DNA of 64,000 nucleotides from Bettongia penicillata ogilbyi (taxonomy: Eukaryota; Chordata; Mammalia; Diprotodontia; Potoroidae): NCBI GenBank assembly GCA_023548195.1, contig JAJHZJ010000418.1, positions 1,520,417 to 1,584,416 of the forward strand. Reading direction: 5' to 3'. Positions 33,948 to 44,319 of the stretch are shown piece by piece. How positions within the stretch are numbered: position 1 is the stretch's first letter; every line of letters starts with the position of its first letter. The notes beneath the pieces are model-generated. The model was not told the origin of the DNA. It did no database searches and worked only from the letters and a program-made list of their open reading frames with translations. The position numbers and the translations under genes were made by a program.

Positions 33948-34066
33948 AAGAAACTGAGCTCCTGAAGGGCAAGGACTATTTCTACTTTGGTAATTATACT
34001 TAATATTTATTTGGTGTTTAGTGTAGTACTTAACACATAGAAAGAATTTAATATATGTTTTCTTCA
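33948..34066 (+). repeat. L2 3' tail fragment
   Basis: 'ctcctgaagggcaaggacta' and 'tacttaacacatagaaagaa', then 'tttaatatatgtttt'. Diverged L2 end. Confidence 0.65.
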
Positions 34067-34069
34067 TTC

Positions 34070-34980
34070 ATGTTTTCATTCTCTGGTGTTGGTTCATTTG
34101 CATCACAGAAGAGGCTGAGAAACTCATTGAGAGAACATGCTTTGAGAGAGGCATTGTGTCTTAGTCGCTAATTTATTACATCTGTAATGCAAATTAAAAT
34201 ATATCAAAAGAACAGATGAGGTTAAACGAAGGCCATGAGAGATATGAGAAAGCATTATATCTAGCTCAGGGACTAAACAGTAGAGTTTGTCCTCCTTCCA
34301 GAACATTTTATTCATGAGAAAGTTCCCTGAACCCCCAAATGATTAATAATCTCCCATTCTTGATGGAAGAGATGGATTCCACTAGGAAGAGACAAAAGTG
34401 AGTCCTTTTTGCAATGCAATATGGTGCATGCAAAATCATAAGGGGGAGAGTGAGCAGGGCGATATCCAGGGCAAGGATTTTATTTTGGCTGGAGATATAT
34501 GTACAGCACATGAAGGGACAATCTAGAGGGATGGATTCAGAAAAGCTGGATGGTCATACCTCTCCCCTCAAGGGTCTTACACTCCTATTAGAAAAAAATA
34601 ACATCAGACTCACATGAATTGAATAAGTGTAGTTCAAAGGAAGAAGTATATAAATTGATGATAACATGGCTTAAAAGTGCTAAAGTAATGTAAAGACCTA
34701 CGTATCCTCTAGCTAAATTTCAACCAACTAATGTTAATCAATAATTTATCAACTAGCAGATGGTGTCTTTGTTGATTCTCAAGCTAATTGCTTATTTATT
34801 AGATATATTTCTGCTGTCTACATCATTGGTTCTTAAATATCAAAAGACTGTTAATATTAGCTTTAGGAGCAAAAGAGTAAACAATCAGTGTAATCTGTCA
34901 GCACACATAGCTCAACGTTTTACTGTAAAATAAGTGAGAACAAAAGTGCCAAAGCGTGAATAGTTTGGTCATTACTTAGG
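34070..34980. other. No recognisable feature
   Basis: Short frames on both strands near 34124-34617 are unsupported. Confidence 0.4.
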
Positions 34981-34984
34981 GGTT

Positions 34985-35168
34985 ATTTAATGGAGTCAGG
35001 AGAACACTACCCTGGAAGTCAGAGTTCTAGTCTCTACTCAACCTCTAAATCAGAAAATGATCCTAGGCAAGTCTCTACCTCTCTGGACTAATTTCCTCAT
35101 CTATTAGATCAGGATATTGAAATAAAATATCTCTAAGTTTCCCTTAACCTCTCATATTCTATGGAATC
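34985..35168 (+). repeat. MIR-type fragment
   Basis: 'ctggaagtcagagttctagt', 'cctaggcaagtctctacctc' and 'tttcctcatctattag' in MIR order. Confidence 0.65.
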
Positions 35169-35224
35169 CCTATCTTTCATCCATTTTCCATTTGTAGTTA
35201 TCCTTGGTTTGAACTCTAAGAAAT

Positions 35225-35658
35225 TTAGAGATCAATAAATCCAAACATACACACCCATCTATCTATCCACATATTATATATATAAAATCCTATACATATT
35301 TCTATTTATCAGTTCTTTCTCTGGGTGCAGATAACATCTTTTTTCATATGTCCTTTATAGTGAAATTGGGCATTTATAAGGTTCAAAATAATTTAGCCAC
35401 TTAAAGTCATTCTTAAAACAATATTTCTGGTAACTGTAAACAATGTTCTACTGGCCCTGCTCAGTTAACTCTTCGTTGTTTCGTGCAAGTAATTGAGCTC
35501 AGTATAAATGTGGTCAGTGTATCTTTCTCTTTCCAAATACTATGCCTCTCTAAAAGCACCTTAAAATCAAATTAGCTTACTTTTTGGCAAGCATATCACC
35601 CTGTTAACTCATATTTAGCTTGTAATCAATGAAAATCCCCAAGCACCCTGAAGGAAAG
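35225..35658 (-). repeat. Left arm of a 434-bp inverted repeat
   Basis: Pairs without gaps with 36968-37401: position x pairs with 72626 minus x. Reading every base, I count 7 mismatches (about 98.4% identity), six of them transitions. The outer part is antisense L1 3'UTR text ('cagttctttctctgggtgca'); the inner part is unassigned. Agreement ends abruptly at both ends. Confidence 0.95.
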
Positions 35659-35689
35659 CTCCCCAAGCTCCGCTGAGTTCCAAGAAGCT

Positions 35690-35787
35690 CTCACCCACTT
35701 TTCAACTTCCATTAGTATATTGTCTTTTCTCATTAGATTTAAGCTCTCAGAGGGCAAGCACAATTTTTCCTCTTTTCTTTATATCCT
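35690..35787 (+). repeat. L2 3' end, left part
   Basis: 'cattagatttaagctctcag' and 'agggcaagcacaatttttcc', then the L2 tail, interrupted by a SINE and resumed at about 36140 ('gtgcctgacc', 'aacaaatgtttattgaaca'). Confidence 0.8.
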
Positions 35788-35800
35788 AAGCACTTAGCTT

Positions 35801-36126
35801 GAGGCGCAGCTAGGTCGTGCAGTGGATAGAGCACCTGTGCAGGAGTCAGGAGGACCTGAGTTCAAATCTCACTTGACATTGTGAGACACTTGACATTCAC
35901 TAGCTGTGTGTCCTTGGGCAAGTCACTTAACCCCAATTACCTCATTCTGGGTCATCTCCAGTCATCCTGATGAATGTTTGGGCACTGGATTCAGATGACT
36001 CTGGAGGAGAAATGAAGCTGGTGACCTACACAGCCCTCCCTCAACTCAAAACAAAGTCAAGTGCAAGTCATGTCATCATTTTTCTGATGGCATGGTCTTC
36101 TTCGGCAATGAAGGAGGAACACACAC
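35801..36126 (+). mobile_element. SINE with long tail, 13-bp target duplication
   Basis: tRNA-like head ('gaggcgcagctaggtcgtgc', 'gagttcaaatctcac'), 'cttgggcaagtcacttaacc', then a second-type tail ('catcctgatgaatg', 'gactctggaggagaaatga', 'gcaagtcatgtcatcatt'). aagcacttagctt occurs at 35788-35800 and 36127-36139. The same tail type is present, antisense, at 55570-55800. The 65-codon frame inside is SINE sequence. Confidence 0.92.
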
Positions 36127-36139
36127 AAGCACTTAGCTT

Positions 36140-36190
36140 TGTGCCTGACCTTATAGTGAATTCTTAACAAATGTTTATTGAACAGAATCT
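36140..36190 (+). repeat. L2 3' end, right part
   Basis: 'gtgcctgaccttatagtgaa' and 'aacaaatgtttattgaaca' complete the L2 tail broken by the SINE. Confidence 0.8.
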
Positions 36191-36484
36191 ATAAGATATC
36201 TGAAGAACTTGAATTAATGTGATGGACTTAAGTTCAATTTATTTTTTTAAAAATTACTAAATACATATGAGCAAAGATCTATCTCTTAAGATTTGGGAAT
36301 AAAAAAATGACAAACATAATACTGTACTTGTTCCACTCTGCCTTCTAAAATAGAAATATAACTGAAACTAGTAGATTAGATTGCCAGGAGAGATTATATA
36401 GATGGAATAGAGAAAGAGGAGAGAAGGAAATAAGCATTTTTATAGCAACTAAAATAGGTAGTTTGATCTGATACAATAAAGAGA

Positions 36485-36648
36485 ATGTAGGTTTTGAAGG
36501 CAAAAAGACCTTGGCTCAGATCTCAACCTTTCCATTTACCATGTGATCTTGAGCAAGTCACTATTTCTCTGTGCCTCAGTTTCCTTCTTTGTCAACTGAG
36601 GGAGTTGGACTAGATGATTCTCAAGTTCTAAATCTAGGATCCTACAAT
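36485..36648 (+). repeat. MIR-type element
   Basis: 'gatcttgagcaagtcactat', 'gtgcctcagtttccttcttt' and 'gagggagttggactagatga'. Confidence 0.75.
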
Positions 36649-36649
36649 A

Positions 36650-36967
36650 CCAGGAAATTGCTTAAAATGTTGATAATATTTGCTCAGCCAGAGTGTTTAG
36701 TAATTCATTGAAGCAGTAAGGCCAGCCCCAGGCAAAACAGAAAGAAGAGAAACTTGTTTTTAAATCTTTCCCAGCCCCACTTTTGGCACTCTACCCCTCT
36801 TTCCTTCCCATCCTTATTTCTTACCAGCACCCAGTGCCCTCATACCTCCCTGTGGCTGACTGGAGCCTCATGCTGGGAAAGCCCACCCAGGCACAATCCC
36901 CTGACAATACACACAGTCTCACCTTTCCCAACCTTTCTGTTCAACTCAATTTGTGTGTTCTGTGTCT
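36650..36967. other. Inner end of the inverted-repeat spacer, unassigned
   Basis: C/T-rich stretch; two overlapping short frames here have no supporting evidence. Confidence 0.4.
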
Positions 36968-37401
36968 CTTTCCCTCAGGGTGCTTGGGGATTTTCATTGA
37001 TTATAAGCTAAATATGAGTTAACAGGGTGATATGCTTGCCAAAAAGTAAGCTAATTTGATTTTAAGGTGCTTTTAGAGAGGCATAGTATTTGGAAAGAGA
37101 AAGATACACTGACCACATTTATATTGAGCTCAATTACTTGCACGAAACAACGAAGAGTTAACTGAGCAGGGCCAATAGAACATTGTTTACAGTTACCAGA
37201 AATATTGTTTCAAGAATGACTTTAAGTGGCTAAATTATTTTGAACCTTATAAATGCCCAATTTCACTATAAAGGACATATGAAAAAAGATGTTATCTGCA
37301 CCCAGAGAAAGAACTGATAAATAGAAATATGTATAGAATTTTATATATATAATATGTGGATAGATAGATGTGTGTGTATGTTTGGATTTATTGATCTCTA
37401 A
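36968..37401 (+). repeat. Right arm of the 434-bp inverted repeat
   Basis: Reverse complement of 35225-35658 with 7 differences and no indels. From about 37150 it is sense L1 3'UTR ('ccaatagaacattgtttaca', 'cagagaaagaactgataaat'), and the L1 text continues past the arm to about 37555. So this arm is in its original L1 context and the left arm is probably the copy. Confidence 0.95.
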
Positions 37402-37558
37402 GCAGGGAAGGAGGGAAAGTAAAAAATTACGATACTGTGTTGTTTATTTGAAAGGAATAACAATTTGTGCAAGGTAGATTTGCAGTTTAATGTGTAATCA
37501 TCTTTTTATTGTACTATACTATGGAAATCCTTATTTTATTTCATAAATTTATATATAT
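37402..37558 (+). repeat. L1 3' tail beyond the inverted repeat
   Basis: 'ggagggaaagtaaaaaatta', 'gaataacaatttgtgcaagg' and 'catctttttattgtact' match the L1 end at 33790-33940. Confidence 0.8.
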
Positions 37559-37559
37559 G

Positions 37560-38005
37560 GATAAAAAGACACTATGAGAGTTAGCTTGTACAGATGAGAG
37601 TGACCCAGATGGGGAAAATAATTGAAACATAATTGAAACCAGGTCCTAATCACTTGGGAATATTTAAGCCTGGAGAAAAATTAGGGTTGACATGATACCT
37701 ATCTTCAGCATTTGAAGAGCTGTCATGTGGAAAGGGGGTTAGAATCGTTATGCCTGGTACCAGAGGGATGAACTAGACCTAAAAAGTGGAAATTATGGGG
37801 AGACAGATTCCAGGTATAATAGAAGGCAGAATTTTTTAAGATTCTGCACTCTCCCAACAGGACGTGGGACTGCCTCTTGAGACAATGACTTCTCTGGTCT
37901 AGAAAGGGTTCAAACAGAGGATGAAGGGGTCCATACATCTGGCAAAGATGATGAATTCAAACCTCCAGGTTTCTCCTACTAACCATAGAAAGTCATGTTA
38001 GGATG
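37560..38005. other. No recognisable feature
   Basis: A 71-codon antisense frame at 37723-37938 is unsupported. Confidence 0.4.
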
Positions 38006-38034
38006 ACTCATACAGTCTAGAAAAGCAAACTTTT

Positions 38035-38180
38035 ACCAGTCTTTTAAAAAATATTGCCCAACACGGTGGGGGAGTGTTTGACTGTTTTTTAAAAGTCTGA
38101 AAACATTATAAGATTTTTAAAATAGAGCTGATTCTGACATATTCTGTAATAATAACATGTTATTTAGACAGGGACACCTA
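38035..38180 (+). repeat. Unclassified repeat, copy 1 of a local pair
   Basis: 'ttgcccaacacggtggggga', 'gtgtttgactg' and 'gagctgattctgaca' recur, diverged, at 38968-39075. Confidence 0.45.
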
Positions 38181-38554
38181 TCCCCAAATTCCTTGACAAG
38201 GCCTCTGTGGTTCCTTCCATTTCTAAAATTCTGTAATTCCAGGAGTATGTGTGTCAGTTTTTGTTAGGGAATGAATAAACAAATCCATGCTAACATGATC
38301 CTAGGTTCATGTGGTACCTTTCCCTAGTCAAATAGACCTTTGGAAACATAATGCCATAATCTACTATTTGGGTAAAGCTTTCAGGTGGCAGGACAGTCAG
38401 GTGGGCACAATACATTTCAGGCAAATAAAAATTTCAGCCAAAAAAAAAGATCAGTGCCCCTTAAAAGTAAGTTTCAAAAGTTCAGGCCTACTTCAGCTAC
38501 TCATAGACCAACCCGAAAGACAGAAGTATTCTAACAGCATTTGTTTTTGCTCAT

Positions 38555-38665
38555 ATGATAGGACCTTGGATTTAGAGCTAAAATAGATTTTAGAGGTCAT
38601 CTACGTCAACAGTCTCATTTTACAGATTAGGAAATTGAGGCCCAGAAATGTGAAATGACTGTTTT
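38555..38665 (-). repeat. MIR-type fragment
   Basis: 'agaggtcatctacgtcaaca' and 'cagattaggaaattgaggcc'. Confidence 0.65.
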
Positions 38666-38967
38666 TCCAGTGTCCCCTTAAGATTTCACAGAAACAGCAT
38701 TTCCGCCCACAGAGTGCTGTTTACTTTTCCTTTTCAACTATTTCCAAGTTTGTTTGAAAGTATTCTACTAAAACCATCCCCAGGTTTTTCTAGCCAAGCC
38801 ATATCCATGTTGTTAGCTCTGTGCTTTTTAGAGATTTCCAGCAAAGGGAGTTTACACCTGGCAGAAGGACTGCTGCCTCAGCGCTTCCAGGTTTATCAGG
38901 CCAAGCAGGGAAAGTGGAGTCTTGACTGCTTAGAAGTGGAAACCTGGGGTGGGTGAGCTTGTTAAGA

Positions 38968-39115
38968 ACCCCTTTTAAAGATTGCCCAACAGGCTGTGTG
39001 GGTGTTTGAATGCTTTTTGAAAAGACACAGGATGTTGAAAGTTCTTTACAATGGAGTTCATTCTGACTGGTTCCTCCCAACGACACCCTGGGTCGAAAAG
39101 GAACACCTAGGTTTG
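38968..39115 (+). repeat. Unclassified repeat, copy 2 of a local pair
   Basis: 'ttgcccaacaggctgtgtgg', 'gtgtttgaatgctttttg' and 'ggagttcattctgactgg'. Old dispersed family; several antisense short frames across it are not genes. Confidence 0.45.
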
Positions 39116-40114
39116 AAATGAAGCCACCTGTGAACTGGAACTCATTAAAGACTTCGGAACTCCCAGGGAAGCTTCAAACCTTTGGAGTAGGAGGATAAGG
39201 AGTTTTTGGAGCAAGAGGTTAGGGAGAAAGGCCAAAGGCAAGGACCAGGAAGACTGGTTTGTTTGCTCAGTAGGAGAGGTGAGCACTTCCTCCTTCCCTC
39301 CTACCTTGACGTCAGAAAGAGCAGATGGAAAAGCATATTTACAGGAAATTGTCGCAATATCACGAAGGAGGGAGAATATTTGTTCTATTACAGGCTCCCC
39401 AAACATTAAGAACATGCCTGGAGGGGGAAGCAAAGCAAAGAATTAAAGCAATTTTTTGGAATAATTTTGGGCAAAACAAAAAAACAACCCACGCGACTTT
39501 TGCCTGAAATTTTCAGATAATTGGGGCAAATTCATTGGGCTTTAATTATCCAAGTAATTGCCTTGATTTTCCAAATGCCTTTGCATGAATAGGCACAGAC
39601 TACGAGATATTTATTCATTCAAAACTCTTCTGATGTCATGAATCATATAAGAACTAGAAAATGAAGGTGGTATTTCATTTCTTTTACTCAATGAATGCTG
39701 CTATCTGCTGGATTTACAAGTTAATTCTAAGGACAATTAATAAATAATCATTTTCCAAATAAATCTCTTGCTATGACTGAATAGCAAAGGATAGAACCAG
39801 TATTAATGCGGTTGTGCATGGAGAGAATACATAGTATAGATAAAAGTGGGTATTTGTATGATGACCTGAAATAGAGGGACTTCAATCCGAGAGAGCAGAG
39901 AATTAATGTAGGGATGCACTGAAGAATATCTTATATAGTATAGTATATGCCAGCATTGAAGAGGGCTTCTAGGAAGTGCTCAATAGTAGTAGGGAGAGAA
40001 GAAGGCTGGTATGCTGAAATAAAGAATGGGAAGGGTGCTCACAGAACACAGACTTCAGGCTGACCCCAATCAGAAAATCAGAGAATACTGAAGATGGCAG
40101 GGTCCTTAGACTTC
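39116..40114. other. No recognisable feature
   Basis: A 108-codon antisense frame (39107-39433) was looked at and lacks any domain or splice context. Confidence 0.4.
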
Positions 40115-40122
40115 ACCTAGCC

Positions 40123-40311
40123 CATGGATTCTTACCTTTTCTTGTGTCGTGGACCCCTTTGGCAATCTGGTGAAGCCAGTGGTACACTTATAATAAGGGT
40201 TGTAAATATAATAAAATGAAGAAAAATAAAAAATATGTGTGTGCATATTTACATATACATACATATATATTTAAAACCAAGTTCATGGACACCCCGTTAA
40301 GAACTTCTAAG
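40123..40311 (+). mobile_element. Small non-autonomous hAT-type element
   Basis: Ends catggattcttacc and ggttaagaacttctaag are imperfect inverted repeats. Flanks acctagcc (40115-40122) and acctaacc (40312-40319) are an 8-bp duplication with one difference. Text 'gtggacccctttggcaatct' and 'gttcatggacacccc' is typical of a common marsupial hAT family. 189 bp. Confidence 0.85.
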
Positions 40312-40544
40312 ACCTAACCAACATCCTTATTTTATAGTTGACCCTGTATTGATGTATTCCTTTCTTACTAAAGAGATGGTGGACTTTAGGCATGAAATAA
40401 GTCATATGCTGTTAGACATGGCCAATATGATGATTTATTCTGTTGAACTATACTTCTTTACTATAAGGGAGAGTTCTATGGTGCAGGTAGTAAAGGTTTG
40501 GGGGATGTAAGGGAGAGAGACGTAAGAAACAAATGAACATTTCT

Positions 40545-40692
40545 TAACCTCGGTCTTGGTTTCCTAATCTATAAAATGGGGATGATGAATAACACCTACC
40601 TTCCATGGTTGTTGTGAGGCTCAAATAACATATTATTTGAAAGTGCTTTGTAAGCTTTAATACTCTATATAAATTCTAGCTATTATTAATAT
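40545..40692 (+). repeat. MIR element, 3' half
   Basis: 'tcctaatctataaaatgggg', 'gttgttgtgaggctcaaata' and 'gaaagtgctttgtaagcttt', then 'agctattattaat'. Confidence 0.85.
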
Positions 40693-40984
40693 GATCTAAA
40701 TCTACCTGAGAAGAAAATTAAAGGAAAAAAAACAAGCCACGCTGGAGAGATGAACGGGAGAAGCCAGAACTGAGAAACCACAGTGAGTATAAATTATGTT
40801 CCACAAAATTAAGCCACTGTAAGAATGTTATCAAATGAAGGTATGGGTCTATAATATGGTTCTGATGTACCTAGTATGTTGTCATTATAGAACATCTGCA
40901 CGTGAAACTGGAATCCTCTTAGTCAATATCAACTAAAAAGAGTTGGATGTTTAATTTGATCATGTAAAACTCTGAATGAGAAAG

Positions 40985-41254
40985 GAATGGGCATTTATGA
41001 AGCACCTACTATGTGCCAAGCACTGAGGTAAGCACTTTGCAGATATTATTTGTGAGCACAATAACTTGTAATAACTCTGGGAGGTAGGTATTATAATTAT
41101 TCTCATTTTTCAGTTGAGGAAAATGAGGTAACCAAAAGCTAGGTGACTTTGACCTAGAGTCACATAGCTCTAAGTGTCTGAGGCTAAATTTGAACTCAGG
41201 TCTTCCTGATTCTAGGCCCAGTGCTATATCAATTATGTTACCTAACTGCCTTTA
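40985..41254 (-). repeat. MIR/THER-type SINE, antisense
   Basis: 'gcacctactatgtgccaagc', 'cagttgaggaaaatgaggta' and 'gaactcaggtcttcctgatt', then the head 'ttacctaactgcc'. Near full length. Confidence 0.85.
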
Positions 41255-41514
41255 GGCACCTTCAAACCTCCAAGGATACTTTCCTTCAAACCTGTTGGAC
41301 ATCTATAACATTTGGTAAAACAAGGATATATCCTGGCTTGTATTCCTCCAGTGCCTCACACTTGGGGAAGATTGAAGACTGATCTATATCTTTCCCAAGA
41401 ATGTCATTATCATGTTCATTTCATTGCAAATGATGGCTCAGTGAATCAACTGGGCTCCTCATGGAGATGTGGCTACCCATATAGCCATTCCTTTGTCATA
41501 ACTCATTGAAAGCA

Positions 41515-42740
41515 GGAGAAACTGGAAATAATCAACAGAGGGAAGGCACTGAAATCAAGAGGGAGCAAAAAACACTTCTGTAGAAGATGAGATTTTAGCT
41601 GGGATTTGAAGTAAGCAAGGAGAGATTAGAAGGGTAAGTGTTCCCAGCATGGATAGTCAGTAAAAATACCATGAGTCAGCAAATGGAGTGACTTGTGTGA
41701 GGAACAGCAGGAGGCTAGTGACACCGTTAGCAAAGTATTTGGAGGTAGGAAGGTATAAGAAATAGTTAAAGACCAGGTTGTGAAGGCTTTTGAATGCTCA
41801 ACAGAGTTCTTTATATTCATCCTAGAGGTAAAAGAAAGTTATCAGAATTTATTGGTATGGAGGTATACTATGGTCAGATCTGTGCTTTTAGGAAGATAAC
41901 TGACATCTGAGTGGAGGATAGACTAGAATGGAGAGAGACTTGTAGCGGGCAGACCAAACAGCAAGCTATTGGAAAATAGTCCAGGCATGAGGTGATGAGA
42001 GCCTGTATCAGGGTAGCGTCAGTGTCAACAGAGGAAAGGGATGGTATGTGAGTGATGTAATAAAGATGAAATTGGGAAACCTTGACAAGAGCAGATATGA
42101 GGAGTGGGAAAGTGAGGAGTTGAAGATGGCTACTCTGTGAACCTGAATGACTTGGAGGGTGTTGGAGGGAAATAAGAAAGAAAGGAAGGTTTTGGAGAAA
42201 AAATAATGAGTTCTATCTTGGACATGTTGCTACATCCAGTTGAAGATATCCAATAGGTAGCTAGAGAAGCAAGATTAGAGTTCAGCAGAGAGACTGGGGC
42301 TAGATAAATAGATTTAAGAATCATCTCCATAGAGGTGATCATTGAATCCAACGGAGCTAAAAAGATTGCCAAATGAAAGAGTATAGAAGAAGAAAAGAGG
42401 GCCCAGAATAGAGCTTTGTGGGACTTCTGTAGCTAGCATGTATATGACCTGAATGTGAAGATCCAGCAAAGGAGACTGAGAAGTGGTCTGCTAGTCAGGA
42501 GGAGAACCAGAAGACAGTTGTCAGGAAACCCTCAGGACAACAGAGTATCAAGAACAAGAGTGAGACTGACAGTTTTAAAGGCTATAGGGAGGTCAGTCAT
42601 CATCCAGCAGATGAGAATTGAGATAAGGCCATTAGATTTAGCTAATAAATTGTTGACAATTTTGAAGAGAGCAGTTTCAGTTGAATGATGAGGGTAGATT
42701 ATAGAGAAAGTTAGGAAAATGAGAAGAAAGGAAGTAGAGG
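41515..42740 (-). repeat. Long L2-type LINE segment
   Basis: The longest L2-like block: 'cttgtgtgaggaacagcagg', 'ggtcagatctgtgcttttag', 'atagtccaggcatgaggtga', 'tcttggacatgttg' and 'agagggcccagaatagagct'. Purine-rich on this strand, so antisense. The frames at 41626-42688 carry stops and no RT motif. Confidence 0.65.
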
Positions 42741-43269
42741 ACAGAGATCTGAGAAAAGGAGAATTTCAGCATTCTCCAAAGGTCATATTTCCTATAGACC
42801 AAGCTTTGTCCTAAAATTCTAAGTAAAATTATTTTTCTTCAGTTTTGCAACAACTCATATAATTATATAAACCAACGTCCTGATGTACTGCCAAGCCCCC
42901 AGGTGAAAACAGGGAATGCACTAAAATGTAATTTATAACTTATATGTGTTTGATAAAATAGTCTGTCCTGGGATGAATTTTTCCAAGCTGAGACAAAGGC
43001 AAAAGGTATTCCAATTGGAGAACTACATGTATATGCATGCATTTGTGGTATTTGTGTATGTGGTTGGTGCGTATCCAAAGATACATAAAGGGTCTTTGTA
43101 AGATTCTTATGAACTTTATAATTTGTGTTGTAGGCATGATAGAAACCATCTGTAATTTGGATCTGGGAGGGAGACCTATGATTTTACTGGTATGGGGAAC
43201 TCCTAGAATGGAAATTCCCTCCACCAATGAAGATAAACAGTTCTCTAACTCATTTTTCTTAGACAGTTA

Positions 43270-43392
43270 CCTGTAGAAACTGAAAGTTTAAGTGATTTGC
43301 CCAGCCAGGATTTCTCAGAGCTAAGATTTGAGCTCAGGTCTGCCTGTATCCAAGACCATTCTGCTACCTAGACCTGAATACCATACTGCTTC
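43270..43392 (-). repeat. SINE/MIR fragment, antisense
   Basis: 'aagtgatttgcccagccagg', 'gagctcaggtctgcctg' and 'ctgctacctagacctg'. Confidence 0.65.
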
Positions 43393-43399
43393 ATCTATA

Positions 43400-43664
43400 A
43401 CTGAAGTAAAATAAAATGTGTTAACTTTTAAGAGAAGTGCATTAAAAAGGCATTTTAATTATATTATTCTCATTTCAACATATTCTTATTTCATATTTTA
43501 TGACAAATGGAAAATAGTCACTGGAGATTATAAGGTCAACTGAAATTCATATCAGGTATAAGAAGAAAAACCATTATTAGAACCACAGAATCATGGAGTT
43601 GTGAGTGACTTTAGCAGTTCAATAGTACAACTCTTAAGTGAAGCATGAAATCTCTCAATAAATC
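43400..43664. other. No recognisable feature
   Basis: AT-rich. Confidence 0.4.
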
Positions 43665-43830
43665 ATCTGAGAGACAGAGAGAGACAATGAGAAAGAGAAA
43701 CGAATATGGAGAGAGATAGAGAAAAAGAGACAGAAAAAGAGAAAGTAAGTGGAGGAGAGACAGATGGACAGAGAAGGAGAAACCAAGATGGAGACAGGGA
43801 AAGGGGAGGAGGAGAGAGAGAAGGAGTCTT
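43665..43830. repeat. GA-rich tract
   Basis: Runs of gagagac, agaaagag and gagagagag. The open frames on both strands (Arg/Glu-rich or Ser/Leu-rich) follow from the composition and are not genes. Confidence 0.85.
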
Positions 43831-44261
43831 TGTCCTTGAAGAGATTCAATATGGTATAATACTTGTAAAATATTTAGCACAGTTTCTGACACATAATAGT
43901 CAACATACAAATGTTTATTCCCTTTCCTTCCCCTGTGAATGTCACTCACAACAACTGTGGGTCTCTGTTTGGTCAACTCTAGTGAGAGGGAATTCACTAT
44001 TGCCAAAATAACCAATCCCATTCCTCATTACCCTCAATAGCTCCTAGAACCCCACAATATCTAGTTTTCTATTTAACTGAGGATATTGATAGTGAAGTTC
44101 TGAGCAAAGATGGTGATGTGAAAGGGTCTAGAAACATTTAGCTTCTGCTTAAAAAACAAAAACAAAAACAACCTTCATGTCTCCTGGGGAAAAGGTCATC
44201 AAATGAAAGAAGTGAACTACATGAAACTTCTAAAGGAACCCCCAAACATGAATTAGAAAGA

Positions 44262-44312
44262 AAGGAAGGAAAAAAGGAAGAAAGAAGGAAGGAAGGAAAG
44301 AGGGAAGAAAGA
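44262..44312. repeat. GGAA/GAAA-rich microsatellite
   Basis: aaggaaggaaaaaaggaaga-type units. Confidence 0.9.
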
Positions 44313-44319
44313 GACCTTC

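Noticed and set aside
41626..42688. Several 64-80-codon frames as a possible gene
   Set aside because: They lie within the L2-type block and alternate strands; no RT or other motif is seen.
43611..44021. Long frames on both strands (Leu/Ser-rich and Arg/Glu-rich)
   Set aside because: They lie on a GA-rich tract, which removes stops in several frames at once.
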